Source: Clostridia bacterium
Lineage (GTDB): Bacteria > Bacillota > Clostridia > Oscillospirales > Acutalibacteraceae
NCBI GenBank assembly: GCA_017397845.1
Contig: JAFQHU010000021.1
Span: 24,076-88,075, forward strand
Reading direction: 5' to 3'
Length of the DNA stretch: 64,000 nucleotides
The stretch's first letter is position 1, and every line of letters starts with the position of its first letter. The translations under genes were made by a program, and so were the position numbers. The notes under the pieces were generated by a model, which did no database searches, was not told the DNA's origin, and saw nothing but the letters and a program-made list of their open reading frames with translations. Of the stretch, positions 1-8,899 are shown one piece after another.

Positions 1-14
1 AGCTTTTTTTGTGA

Positions 15-20
15 TATAAT
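15..20 (+). promoter_or_regulatory. -10 element upstream of the metallophosphoesterase gene
   Basis: A perfect TATAAT lies about 140 bases upstream of the phosphoesterase start. The matching -35 would fall at or before the window edge, so only half of the promoter can be judged. Confidence 0.4.
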
Positions 21-157
21 CAGCTCGGTATATAAAAATGTGAGGTGTTAATGATGCATGGGAAAATTATGTCCCGGAAAAATATCCTCTGTTGCACTCT
101 TATCATTTTTAACGGGATGTCATATGACTTCGAACCGATATTACGGAGGTGGAAACA

Positions 158-1405
158 ATGAAGAAAACGGTGAAAATAATTTTACTTGCTTTGGTTATCA
201 TGATTGCAGGGATTTTGGCTCTTTCAATAAGACCCGAATACAGCGGTGTAAATTATAACCCCGCAGACAGTCAGAATAAAACGGATAAAACGATTAAGTT
301 CGGCTCGGACGGAAAGCTTAAAATATTGCATATTACCGACACTCATCTTAAGCATAACCATAATTCAGACCCCACGGTCTGGATGGTGGAAAGAGCCTGT
401 GATGCGGAAAAGCCGGACATTGTCATGCTTACCGGTGATATAGTTTTAAATTGCGACAGCGCCGAGGATACAAAGAAGCTGATTAATGCGCTTATGAATA
501 TTTTTGATTCGAGGAATATTCCCGTGGCGGTAACCTTCGGTAATCATGACTCGGAGCAGGGAGCGATGTCAAGAGAAGAGCTTATGGCATATTACAACAC
601 CTTTTCATGCTCTGTTTCCGTCGATGACGGTGATGCCCTTTCCGGTTGCGGTACATATAATATTCCCGTGCTGTCCTCCGACGGAAAAAAGGTAAAATTC
701 AATCTTTGGGTTTTTGATTCGGGCGATTATGACGAAGAGGGAAGATACAGCTGTGTTCAGTCTGACCAGGTGGAATGGTATAAGCAGACCTCTGATAAGC
801 TTATGGCAGACAATGACGGTGAAAGGGTTAATTCTATTGTTTTTCAGCATATTATCGTAGGAGAAATCTATGATGCGCTGCAGAAATCGGACAAATGGAA
901 ATCCTATGCATATAAGCATTTATATAATAAAGAAGAATATTATATGTTTGACCCTGACCGTGTGAATCACGGCACGATAAGAGAGACACCTTGTCCCGGA
1001 TATGCCAACCACGGTCAGTTTGATGCGATGGTAAAGAAGGGCGATGTACTGGCAATGTTTACAGGGCACGACCATACAAACGCTTTCGGAGTGGAGTATA
1101 AGGGAATAGACATAGTAAATTCTCTCAGCACACGCTACATAGGTCTTTTCCATTCCACACAATGCGGCTACCGTGTAATTGAGGTGGATGAAAAGGATAC
1201 CTCCTCTTATGAAACAAGAGTGGAGCGTATGTTTGATAATTATGATTTCACTACCGTAAAGGAAGAAAAGGAAAAGGGCGATAAGTTCAAATATAAAATG
1301 GCACGTGAATTTGCCGTCAAGGGTGCGGTGCAGAAATTTGCGACGGATGCATACGGTAAGCTTATAGAGGCGGTTACCGGAAGACAGGTAACCTATCCCG
1401 ATTAA
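158..1405 (+). CDS. Membrane-anchored metallophosphoesterase (calcineurin-like)
   Basis: This is a calcineurin-like metallophosphoesterase, a family that hydrolyses phosphoester bonds with a two-metal centre. The family motifs are visible in order: D61-T-H63, GD at 93-94, GNHD at 128-131 and GHDH at 303-306. Residues 1-25 are a basic N-terminus followed by a hydrophobic stretch, without an obvious cleavage site, so the catalytic domain is probably anchored outside the membrane. I chose the ATG at 158 because GGAGGTGG sits 5-10 bases upstream; an in-frame GTG at 149 overlaps that ribosome binding site. The substrate cannot be read from the sequence. Related proteins are annotated as purple-acid-phosphatase-like or Dcr2-like. 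It stands alone, followed by a 170-base gap. Confidence 0.85.
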   Translation: MKKTVKIILLALVIMIAGILALSIRPEYSGVNYNPADSQNKTDKTIKFGSDGKLKILHITDTHLKHNHNSDPTVWMVERACDAEKPDIVMLTGDIVLNCDSAEDTKKLINALMNIFDSRNIPVAVTFGNHDSEQGAMSREELMAYYNTFSCSVSVDDGDALSGCGTYNIPVLSSDGKKVKFNLWVFDSGDYDEEGRYSCVQSDQVEWYKQTSDKLMADNDGERVNSIVFQHIIVGEIYDALQKSDKWKSYAYKHLYNKEEYYMFDPDRVNHGTIRETPCPGYANHGQFDAMVKKGDVLAMFTGHDHTNAFGVEYKGIDIVNSLSTRYIGLFHSTQCGYRVIEVDEKDTSSYETRVERMFDNYDFTTVKEEKEKGDKFKYKMAREFAVKGAVQKFATDAYGKLIEAVTGRQVTYPD

Positions 1406-1572
1406 ATAAATCGGTGAATTGTCATCCGACGGACGTAATTTTTGTGATATAAACGGTTTGGTAAACAGAATATTCCGGAGCATAAATCAACAAAAATTCA
1501 AAAACATGTTGTTCAGATCGTTTGCTTTTGAGTGTACAATAATAATGTAAAATTCAAAAGGAGGTTCACAAA

Positions 1573-1923
1573 ATGAACACAAACAAAATTTATGCAGAAT
1601 CAATCGCAAAAGAGTACGCCCCAAAGGACAATTCCAAAATCGTTGCACTTCGCAAGCTCGATGCCAAAGCAAAGATGCCGGCTACGGTGTTTACTTATAC
1701 CTTCGGCATTATTTCTTCGCTCGTTGCAGGTCTCGGTATGAGCTTTTCCATGCAGGTTATCGGTGGAACACCCCTGTTTACCGCTTTGGGTATAGTAATC
1801 GGAATTATCGGTTTTATCGGTATGAGTATTAATTATCCGATTTACAAAAAAATGCTCGAAAGAGGTAAACGGAAATATGCTTTTGAAATTGTTGAGCTTG
1901 CCAAGCAAATAAGTGAAGAATAA
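1573..1923 (+). CDS. Small two-helix membrane protein paired with a TetR regulator
   Basis: This is a 116-residue protein with a charged N-terminal 35 residues and two hydrophobic segments (about 38-62 and 66-90), then a basic, helical C-terminus. An AAAGGAGG ribosome binding site precedes the ATG. I recall similar small membrane proteins in Clostridia, often next to a TetR gene and sometimes mislabelled dihydropteridine reductase; nothing in this sequence supports that enzyme function. The TetR gene begins 19 bases downstream, so the two are probably co-transcribed and the regulator may control this membrane protein. Function unknown. Confidence 0.75.
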   Translation: MNTNKIYAESIAKEYAPKDNSKIVALRKLDAKAKMPATVFTYTFGIISSLVAGLGMSFSMQVIGGTPLFTALGIVIGIIGFIGMSINYPIYKKMLERGKRKYAFEIVELAKQISEE

Positions 1924-1942
1924 AACACGGAAGGTGTTGTAA

Positions 1943-2539
1943 ATGAACAAAAATGAAAGTAAATATTTCAACACCGCAGTAAAAATGGATAAAGCTTTGA
2001 TTGAACTACTCGGAAGGAAGGATTTTGAATATATTACAATAAAAGAAATCTGCGAATCTGCCGGTGTGAACCGATCGACGTTTTATCTTCATTATGAAAA
2101 CACTGCCGATTTACTGAAAGAAACCACTAAATATATTACGGATAGCTTCCTTTCTTATTTTTCGGATAAAGAACAAAGGTCGGTATTTCAGATCGAAAAG
2201 TGCGAGTTAAAGGATTTGGTTTTTATAACTCCTGATTACCTTACTCCATATCTTACCTTTATTAAAGAAAACCAAAGAATCTTTAAAACCTCAATCAGAC
2301 AGTTCGGTTCAATGAATTTCGACGGTGTTTACACCAAAATGTTCAAATATATTTTTAATCCTGTTCTGTCCCGGTTTGATTTTCCCGAAAAGGACAGGGT
2401 ATATATTCTCAAATTTTATCTTGTAGGCATAACCGCTGTTGTTATGGAGTGGCTTGAGAATGATTGCTCGGAGGAAATCGACACCATCATCAGAATAATA
2501 ATTGACTGTGTGGTCGGAAAGTCCGGAATGAAAGAATAA
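1943..2539 (+). CDS. TetR/AcrR-family transcriptional regulator
   Basis: The N-terminal 50-60 residues form a TetR-type helix-turn-helix: YITIKEICESAGVNRSTFY followed by LHYENTADLL is the classic recognition-helix signature. The remaining roughly 130 residues are the ligand-binding and dimerisation part, of the type seen in Clostridia with a C-terminal TetR_C-like helical domain. Length (198 aa) is normal. It lies directly behind the small membrane protein and 26 bases before the GH13 gene. It probably autoregulates this short operon. The ligand is unknown. Confidence 0.88.
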   Translation: MNKNESKYFNTAVKMDKALIELLGRKDFEYITIKEICESAGVNRSTFYLHYENTADLLKETTKYITDSFLSYFSDKEQRSVFQIEKCELKDLVFITPDYLTPYLTFIKENQRIFKTSIRQFGSMNFDGVYTKMFKYIFNPVLSRFDFPEKDRVYILKFYLVGITAVVMEWLENDCSEEIDTIIRIIIDCVVGKSGMKE

Positions 2540-2565
2540 TTTATGCATATTAGGGAGGGCGCCGT

Positions 2566-4203
2566 ATGGCATGGTATGACGAGGCGGTATTTTATCATAT
2601 TTATCCTTTGGGTATGACGGGGGCACCTAAGCAAAATCCTTACGGTGAGCCGGTGCACAGGCTGAATACACTTTTGCCCTGGATTTCTCATATCGGAGAA
2701 ATCGGATGTAATGCGGTATATATCGGACCGCTTTTTGAGTCCGTGGGACACGGATATGAGACGACGGATTATAAAAGACTTGACAGCAGACTCGGTACAA
2801 ACGGGGATTTGGCAAATTTCGTTGCCGTGTGTCACGAAAACGGCATCCGTGTAATTTTGGACGGCGTATTCAATCATACGGGCAGAGATTTTTTTGCCTT
2901 TAAGGATATAAAGAAAAACAGAGAAAGCTCACCGTATAAAGATTGGTACTGTAACGTAAACTTTTGCGGCAACAATTCATATAATGACGGCTTTTCTTAT
3001 GAAAATTGGGGAGGACACGATCTTCTCGTAAAATTGAACCAAAAAAATCCCGATGTAAAGAATTACATTTGTGATGTTATCCGCTTTTGGGTAAGTGAGT
3101 TTGACATTGACGGCATCCGTCTGGATGCGGCTGACGTTATGGATTTCGATTATATGAAAGCTTTGCGTCAGGCGGCAAATGAGGTCAAGGATGATTTTTG
3201 GCTTATGGGTGAGGTCATCCACGGTAATTATTCCCGTTGGGCAAATGACGGTACATTACACAGCGTTACAAATTATATGCTTCATAAAGCACTTTATTCT
3301 GCACATAATGACCGTAATTATTTTGAAATAGCTCACACGGTAAAGTATGTCAGTGATATGACGGGGAAAAATCTGAAGCTTTATACCTTTACCGATAATC
3401 ACGATGTGGAGCGTATTTATACAAAGCTTAAAAACAAAGCACATTTTGCGCCCGTACACATTATGCTTTATACCTTGCCGGGTATACCGTCCGTATATTA
3501 CGGCTCTGAGTTCGGTATCGAAGGAAAAAAAGAACACGGCTCTGACGATTCGTTAAGACCTGAGCTCAGATATGAGGATTACAGGGATGAGATAAAAACA
3601 AATCCCTGCACACAGCTTATTTCCGCTCTCGGTAAAATCCGCCGTAACACACCTGCACTCTACTGCGGTGATTATAAGGAGCTGATTCTCCAAAATACGT
3701 ATTTCGTTTACGAGAGAGTTTTTGACGGCAAAAGTGTAATCATCACCGTTAACAATGCAGATACTGATGTTACGGTGAATTTGTCCTGCGTCAAGGCAAA
3801 GGAATATGTGGGAGCGTTATCGGGTGAAAGGGTTTCCGTGACAGACGGGAAAATTCAGCTTAAGATTGACGCAAATTACGGCGAAATATGGCTTCCCGAT
3901 GCTCGTAAGCAAGAAAGCCCGATACCTATAAAAAAAGAAAAGACAGAAAAGGTGCCGACTCCTATAATTTTCACAGAAAAGTCTGTCAGAACCGAAACTG
4001 TTAAAGCTCCCGAAGAAAAAAAGCCTGATGTGACAACAGCTGTTTCCGATAAGCCTTATGAGGAAATGACTGTAGAAGAGCTTCAGTCGGCAATTCTCGA
4101 AAAAATGAAGCGGAACGGGCCCGTAACCGATTATATGCTCGGTACGGTTATGGAAAATAGGCATCACGGCTCTTTGGTAAATTGGGTCAAAAGCTTTCAG
4201 TGA
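2566..4203 (+). CDS. GH13 alpha-amylase-family glycosidase with extra C-terminal domain
   Basis: This is a cytoplasmic glycoside hydrolase family 13 enzyme, cleaving alpha-glucosidic bonds in maltodextrin-like oligosaccharides. The (beta/alpha)8 barrel motifs are present: DGVFNH near residue 100, nucleophile D187 in GIRLDAAD, acid/base E216 in GEVIHG, and D280 in DNHDVER. There is no signal peptide. After the catalytic and beta-sandwich domains (to about residue 445) comes a Lys/Glu/Pro-rich linker (about 448-500), then a helical module of some 45 residues ending near NWVKSFQ, which is not part of standard GH13 enzymes. The gene follows the TetR gene closely and precedes NifU-like and GH38 genes on the same strand. 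Precise specificity (neopullulanase, maltogenic or glucosidase) cannot be assigned. Confidence 0.85.
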   Translation: MAWYDEAVFYHIYPLGMTGAPKQNPYGEPVHRLNTLLPWISHIGEIGCNAVYIGPLFESVGHGYETTDYKRLDSRLGTNGDLANFVAVCHENGIRVILDGVFNHTGRDFFAFKDIKKNRESSPYKDWYCNVNFCGNNSYNDGFSYENWGGHDLLVKLNQKNPDVKNYICDVIRFWVSEFDIDGIRLDAADVMDFDYMKALRQAANEVKDDFWLMGEVIHGNYSRWANDGTLHSVTNYMLHKALYSAHNDRNYFEIAHTVKYVSDMTGKNLKLYTFTDNHDVERIYTKLKNKAHFAPVHIMLYTLPGIPSVYYGSEFGIEGKKEHGSDDSLRPELRYEDYRDEIKTNPCTQLISALGKIRRNTPALYCGDYKELILQNTYFVYERVFDGKSVIITVNNADTDVTVNLSCVKAKEYVGALSGERVSVTDGKIQLKIDANYGEIWLPDARKQESPIPIKKEKTEKVPTPIIFTEKSVRTETVKAPEEKKPDVTTAVSDKPYEEMTVEELQSAILEKMKRNGPVTDYMLGTVMENRHHGSLVNWVKSFQ

Positions 4204-4255
4204 AAAAACTGTTCGGCAAATATAAAATATCCGTAAAAAACGAGAGGGATGAATT

Positions 4256-4492
4256 ATGAAAGATTACATCGAAAAGGTTATTAAGCCCAAACTTCAGGGT
4301 GACGGCGGAGAAATAGATTTTCTTTCCCATGAAGACGGGATTCTCACTGTCCTTTTACAGGGAGAATGCTCAAAGTGCCTTATCGTCGAACGCTGTATCG
4401 CCTGGATTGAGGGGGAGATTTTGCGTGATAAGGGTGAAAGGGTAAGGATTATCGCTCAAAAGAAAAAGCCCTTCTTTTGGGACAAAGATTAA
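4256..4492 (+). CDS. NifU-like C-terminal domain protein
   Basis: This 78-residue protein consists almost only of a NifU C-terminal-type Fe-S scaffold domain. It has the LQGDGGEIDFL start of the fold and the paired cysteines in GECSKC, with a third cysteine seven residues on. Family members (NfuA/NifU C-domain) hold or transfer Fe-S clusters through the CxxC of a dimer. It is shorter than stand-alone Nfu proteins and ends in a basic/aromatic tail. It sits between two glycosidase genes with 52- and 14-base gaps, so it is co-transcribed with them, an unexpected setting for a cluster carrier. Confidence 0.75.
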   Translation: MKDYIEKVIKPKLQGDGGEIDFLSHEDGILTVLLQGECSKCLIVERCIAWIEGEILRDKGERVRIIAQKKKPFFWDKD

Positions 4493-4506
4493 GGCGGTGA
4501 AAGGTT

Positions 4507-7455
4507 ATGGCACATATTAAGGTTGTAAGAAGAAGCATGAGACCCGAAGAGTGGACGGATTTGCGCTTCGGTTGGCTTAAAAGATATATATACGAAGAAA
4601 AATACGAAATAGAGAATCTCAAAGTACGGGATGCACGTCAAACCTCCGAGATGCAGTATGAGTATTATCCTGAGGGATGGAGAGAGCTGCGCAGGGGAGA
4701 TATGTACTTCACACCCGACGGCACTGCTTTTTTTGATGCTGAGGTGAAAATCCCTAGGCACTTAAAGGATAAAGAGCTTTGGCTTTCGCTGAAAACTGCC
4801 GCTGAGATCATCGTCAAGGTAAACGGCAGATATGTGGGCGGTGTGGACCCTAACCGTGACAGAATACTGCTGACACCTTACATCGATTCTGATGTGCTTC
4901 ATTTTGAAATGGAGGGCTACAACCGTTCCAAGCCTGACGACGAGCGTAACCCCGAATCACTTTCCGTAAGAGGCTGCCGCCAAATTTTTGAGGGAGCATA
5001 TCTTGCCACAGTCAACCACACTGTTCTTGATTTGGTTTATGATCTTGAATTGCTTTTAGATATTGCGAAAAGTGAGCTTTTTAATGAGGATTACCGCAGC
5101 TTCCTTAACCGTGAAATCAATAATGCACTTAACCTTATTGATTTTGACGAGCTTAAAAATGAAGATGTGGCAAAGGCTAAAAAGTACGTTGACGATGTAA
5201 TTTACGCCAATGACGATTACAAGGGTAACGGAGATGTGGCACTGATTGCCCATTCTCATCTCGATATCGCATATTATTGGAGAAGAATTCATTCGGTTCA
5301 GAAAAATTTGCGTACCGTTCTTATCCAACTTCGTCTTATGGACAGATATCCCGATTTCAAATATACTCATACGCAGGCATATACCTATGAAATGTTGGAA
5401 AAGTATTATCCCGATGTGTTTGAGGAGCTGAAGGAAAAGGTTGCGAAGGGTCAGTTTGAGCCTGTGGGTGCTATGTATGTGGAGCCCGACTGCAACATTC
5501 CTGCGGCGGAAAGCTTAATACGTCAGTTTATGTACGGTCAGCATTATTTCCGTGAAAAATTCGGTATGACAGTTAAAAATTGCTGGCTTCCCGACGTTTT
5601 CGGAAACAGTTGGATTTTGCCGCAGATACTTAAAAAAAGCGGAGTTGATTATTTCGTTTCAAATAAAATGTCAACCTGGAACGATACAAACCGTTTTCCG
5701 CATAATAATTTTATATGGAAGGGCATCGACGGAAGCGAGGTTTACGCCTGTGTACCGCCCACGCATTTTATAACATGGAACATGCCTTCACAGATTCAGG
5801 AAAACTGGGAAGCTTATCAGGATAAAAATCAGGGCGGACAGACCATGTCGATGTTCGGATACGGTGACGGCGGCAGCGGATGCACGGAGGAAATGATTGA
5901 GGTAATGCACCGCTTTAATAAGCTTTCTGTCATGCCGAAAACCGAGCACATCGGCGGTCAGGAATTTCTCGAAAAAAATCTCAAGGACAACAAAAATCTC
6001 GCCAAATGGGACGGAGATCTTTATCTCGAAATGCACCGAGGTACCTTCACCACTAAATCGAGAATGAAACGGTATAACCGTCAGTTGGAATATAAGCTGC
6101 GTGAGGCGGAAATTATTTCCACTCTCCGCCATCTGAAGGGTGAGGAGTATCCGGCCGGGGAAATCCGTGAGCTTTATAAAAGACTGCTCATAAATCAGTT
6201 TCATGACATTCTTCCCGGCAGTCACATCACTCCCGTTTACCGTGATGCTATGGCTGATTATGAGGAAATCGATCAGAAGTTGGACAGGATTATCGGCACG
6301 GGCAGCAGATATTTCAATTCTCTCAATTTCACGCGAAAGCACCTTGCCTTTATACCCGACGAAAAAGGGGATAGTACCCGCTACGGTAAAAAAGGAAATT
6401 GGTTAATTCCTTATCTGCCTGCTCTTTCCTCCGGAGAAATAAAAAAAGAGGAATACAAAGACGAGTGGATTACAGTGGGCGAAAAGGTTATTACTCCCTT
6501 TTATGAAATCGGGTTTAATCCCGACGGAAGCATAAACAGTCTTTATGACCGGGAGCTTGACCGTGAATGGGTAAAAGGTGAATTCAATAAGCTTAAGCTT
6601 TACAAGGACAATCCCGGTGTTTACGATGCATGGGATATTCTTCCGAATTATACGGACCGTGAGATTGAGTTCAAAGTCGTTTCACCCTTAGAGGTGATTG
6701 AGAAAAATTCAGAGGCAGTTTCCTTTGCCTGTACTCTTGCCACAGATAAAAGCGAATGGAAGCGTATTATCAGAGTTTTCCGTCAGTCGAGAGGCATCGA
6801 GGTCGAAAATGTCGTTGATTGGAACGAAAGGCATGTCCTTGCCAAAGCTCAGTTTGATTGTAATGTGCTGACCAGAAAAGCCGTTTGCGACACAAGTGCG
6901 GGCTTCACCGAAAGAGAAACACACAGAAATACCACCTGGCAGCAGGCACGCTTTGAGGTTTGCCATCACAAATGGGTCGATATGGCAGAAACTGACGGCG
7001 GTATAGCTCTCATTAACGATTCGAAATACGGTGTGGGTCTTTTGGAAAATTCGATGAGTCTCAGTCTTTTACGTGCGACGGTCCGTCCCGACGTAAACGG
7101 CGACCGCGGACATCATGAATTCAGCTATATGATTTATCCTCACGGTGACGATTTCATAAAGGCTGAAATCAATAATATTGCTTATGAATATAATATTCCT
7201 CTTTGCAAAGCTGATGTATCGGGTGAAAGCATTTTCGGTGACCTTTATATGCAGACGATGAAAATGAGCGAAAAGGGTGACACGGTTGTTGTCCGTCTTT
7301 CCGAACAAAACGGCAAAAGAGGCAGAATAAAGCTCGGCAAAAAGGTCAAGCTTCTCAATTTCCTTGAGGATACCGTGGGCGAAGTCGATGTGATCGAATA
7401 TAAGCCTTTTGAAATTATAACAATAGGAATGGAAAGTACAGCTGTCGTTAAATAA
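4507..7455 (+). CDS. GH38 alpha-mannosidase
   Basis: This is a family 38 alpha-mannosidase of 982 residues, releasing alpha-linked mannose. The zinc-site motif AHSHLDIAYYW lies at 248-258 (H251 and D253 are the usual ligands), the nucleophile is D363 in CWLPDVFGNSW, and a further conserved histidine is H566 in NQFHDILPGS. The N-terminal 200 residues are the usual beta-rich ancillary domain and the C-terminal third the beta-sandwich domains. There is no signal peptide, so it acts on imported oligosaccharides. It starts 14 bases after the NifU-like gene and ends at a strong terminator. Together with ManA at 42 kb it would feed mannose into glycolysis. Confidence 0.92.
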   Translation: MAHIKVVRRSMRPEEWTDLRFGWLKRYIYEEKYEIENLKVRDARQTSEMQYEYYPEGWRELRRGDMYFTPDGTAFFDAEVKIPRHLKDKELWLSLKTAAEIIVKVNGRYVGGVDPNRDRILLTPYIDSDVLHFEMEGYNRSKPDDERNPESLSVRGCRQIFEGAYLATVNHTVLDLVYDLELLLDIAKSELFNEDYRSFLNREINNALNLIDFDELKNEDVAKAKKYVDDVIYANDDYKGNGDVALIAHSHLDIAYYWRRIHSVQKNLRTVLIQLRLMDRYPDFKYTHTQAYTYEMLEKYYPDVFEELKEKVAKGQFEPVGAMYVEPDCNIPAAESLIRQFMYGQHYFREKFGMTVKNCWLPDVFGNSWILPQILKKSGVDYFVSNKMSTWNDTNRFPHNNFIWKGIDGSEVYACVPPTHFITWNMPSQIQENWEAYQDKNQGGQTMSMFGYGDGGSGCTEEMIEVMHRFNKLSVMPKTEHIGGQEFLEKNLKDNKNLAKWDGDLYLEMHRGTFTTKSRMKRYNRQLEYKLREAEIISTLRHLKGEEYPAGEIRELYKRLLINQFHDILPGSHITPVYRDAMADYEEIDQKLDRIIGTGSRYFNSLNFTRKHLAFIPDEKGDSTRYGKKGNWLIPYLPALSSGEIKKEEYKDEWITVGEKVITPFYEIGFNPDGSINSLYDRELDREWVKGEFNKLKLYKDNPGVYDAWDILPNYTDREIEFKVVSPLEVIEKNSEAVSFACTLATDKSEWKRIIRVFRQSRGIEVENVVDWNERHVLAKAQFDCNVLTRKAVCDTSAGFTERETHRNTTWQQARFEVCHHKWVDMAETDGGIALINDSKYGVGLLENSMSLSLLRATVRPDVNGDRGHHEFSYMIYPHGDDFIKAEINNIAYEYNIPLCKADVSGESIFGDLYMQTMKMSEKGDTVVVRLSEQNGKRGRIKLGKKVKLLNFLEDTVGEVDVIEYKPFEIITIGMESTAVVK

Positions 7456-7478
7456 TTTTTAAATCAAAATATGAGTGT

Positions 7479-7536
7479 AAACAAGCATCTTTTTGATATG
7501 CCTTATCGTATGTCGGCATAAGGTGCTTGTTTTTTT
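7479..7536 (+). terminator. Rho-independent terminator after the GH38 gene
   Basis: AAACAAGCA pairs with TGCTTGTTT, with an inner GCCTTAT/ATAAGGC-type stem, followed by a seven-base T run. It closes the GH13-NifU-GH38 operon. Confidence 0.85.
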
Positions 7537-7657
7537 GTTTCACGAGCATTTTTTTGAGTTACAAATCATCGTAAGTTGTCTAATCGCTATTGCAAAATGG
7601 GACAAAGGGCATTAAAATGTTAATAGAAATTAAAAATTATTAAAAGGCGGTTAAAAA

Positions 7658-8209
7658 ATGAAAAGGCAGAGTGCTACGGAAAAAATTGAAAAAGCATACT
7701 TTGAGATGCTGGAAAATACGCACTACAGTAAAATTACCGTTACGGACATAATCCGTAAAGCCGAAATCAGCCGCACCACCTTTTATCGCCATTATGTGGA
7801 TGTTTTCGATATGCATCAGAAAGTATCGGACAAGCTTGCCCGCTGTATAATAGAGGAATGTGCCGTGCTGATAATGAAAGCTCGCAGTGAGCAGGATTAT
7901 TTCGACGAGGTGCTCAAAATATTAAATACACAGGAGAAATACATTCTTCTTATATCCGGTGAAAACGGAAGCCGCTACTTTTTCGAATCGATGCTCCGCT
8001 GCGCGCAGGAGCTGGTCCCCCGTATCTTTGCACACTGCAGCGAAGAGTTTCTTTTTCGTCTGCGCTTTATAACCATCGCCATGATTGGCGTTTATGTCCG
8101 CGATGTGCTTGACGGAAGAGAGCATAGCCCTGATTATATCAAATTATGTAAAGAGCTGATTAATTATGATGAGCTGTCAGGAGGTATCTATTATGCCGGC
8201 GAGTGTTGA
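7658..8209 (+). CDS. TetR/AcrR-family regulator (first of a tandem pair)
   Basis: The N-terminus has a TetR helix-turn-helix: YSKITVTDIIRKAEISRTTF followed by YRHYVDVFDM. The C-terminal 120 residues are helical and mark a ligand-binding or dimerisation domain. AAAAGGCGG upstream of the ATG serves as ribosome binding site. Its last 17 bases overlap the start of a second TetR gene, so translation of the two is probably coupled. The roughly 200-base gap upstream contains the GH38 terminator and presumably the pair's promoter. No target gene is obvious apart from the neighbouring surface-protein and glycosidase genes. Confidence 0.87.
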   Translation: MKRQSATEKIEKAYFEMLENTHYSKITVTDIIRKAEISRTTFYRHYVDVFDMHQKVSDKLARCIIEECAVLIMKARSEQDYFDEVLKILNTQEKYILLISGENGSRYFFESMLRCAQELVPRIFAHCSEEFLFRLRFITIAMIGVYVRDVLDGREHSPDYIKLCKELINYDELSGGIYYAGEC

Positions 8210-8723
8210 AGAGAAGTTAAGAATAACTCTGGCGAAGCTTGCTGAGAGCGAAAAAGAAAAAATTTCCGTTTCCGCCCTATGTGAGATAGCGGGAGTTTCC
8301 AGAGCAAGCTTTTACCTTTATTATGAGGATTTAGAAGATCTTGTCAAAAAAACAAGAATTTATATCATCAACAGGCTTGACGAACAGTTGGGTGTATTGC
8401 TCGATGTAAAGGACGGGAAGAGCTTCAGCGAAAATTCACTGATTTTGAACGAAGCAGATATAGCTTTGCTTAAAGGTTTTACGGGAAAGCATATTTATTG
8501 GGAATTTGCCGTCGATGCAAACAGGATACTTTGGCCGAGATACGAAAAAAAGATGATCGAGCGGTGGGGCGAGGAATACTACAATGAGAACAAAGAAAAA
8601 TTTGAGTTTGTTCTGAACGGCGGAATTGCTACCCTTTATTTCGACTTGCTTAATTTCGATAAAAAAACATATGAGAAAAATATGCACAGAATATGGGAAA
8701 TAGCCTGCGAATTTTTCAATTGA
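8193..8723 (+). CDS. TetR/AcrR-family regulator (second of a tandem pair)
   Basis: This 176-residue TetR-family protein has the helix-turn-helix ISVSALCEIAGVSRASFYLY near residues 25-45. I placed the start at 8193 because AGGAGG (8179-8184) lies nine bases upstream; an earlier in-frame ATG at 8166 has no ribosome binding site. It overlaps the preceding TetR gene by 17 bases. The two proteins are diverged, so they could form a heterodimer or read different ligands. A hairpin terminator follows. Confidence 0.85.
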   Translation: MPASVEEKLRITLAKLAESEKEKISVSALCEIAGVSRASFYLYYEDLEDLVKKTRIYIINRLDEQLGVLLDVKDGKSFSENSLILNEADIALLKGFTGKHIYWEFAVDANRILWPRYEKKMIERWGEEYYNENKEKFEFVLNGGIATLYFDLLNFDKKTYEKNMHRIWEIACEFFN

Positions 8724-8748
8724 TATTTTCGTGAAATATAATAAAATT

Positions 8749-8820
8749 CAAGTAACAAAACGGATATTTTTGTCTGCAATTGACAATATGCCGATTTTTG
8801 TTACTTGTTTTGTTTTTGCG
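8749..8820 (+). terminator. AT-rich hairpin terminator after the TetR pair
   Basis: CAAGTAACAAAA at 8749-8760 pairs with TTTTTGTTACTTG at 8795-8807, and CGG/CCG extends the stem with small bulges. A broken T run follows. Confidence 0.6.
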
Positions 8821-8828
8821 GTGAGGGT

Positions 8829-8834
8829 TATAAT
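8829..8834 (+). promoter_or_regulatory. -10 element for the large surface-protein gene
   Basis: A perfect TATAAT lies 65 bases upstream of the start codon. The best -35 candidate is TTGTTT (8805-8810) at 18-base spacing, which overlaps the 3' arm of the preceding terminator, so the -35 assignment is weak. Confidence 0.4.
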
Positions 8835-8899
8835 GAGTATGACGAGTTTGTGAACAGTGACACAGACAAGTATCATCATTATTTAAGGAGGAACTATTT

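Noticed and set aside
51..161. A 36-codon frame starting ATGATG after GAGGTG, ending at the phosphoesterase start
   Set aside because: It could be a leader peptide, but the spacing of the ribosome binding site is too short for the first ATG and the product has no features.
58..258. A 66-residue frame with a lipoprotein-like start (SFLTGC)
   Set aside because: It overlaps the phosphoesterase start by 100 bases, its frame ends inside that gene and there is no independent support. I treat it as a shadow.
1573..1923. Dihydropteridine reductase label for the small membrane protein
   Set aside because: Similar proteins carry this label in databases, but the sequence shows two membrane helices and no nucleotide-binding or reductase motif.
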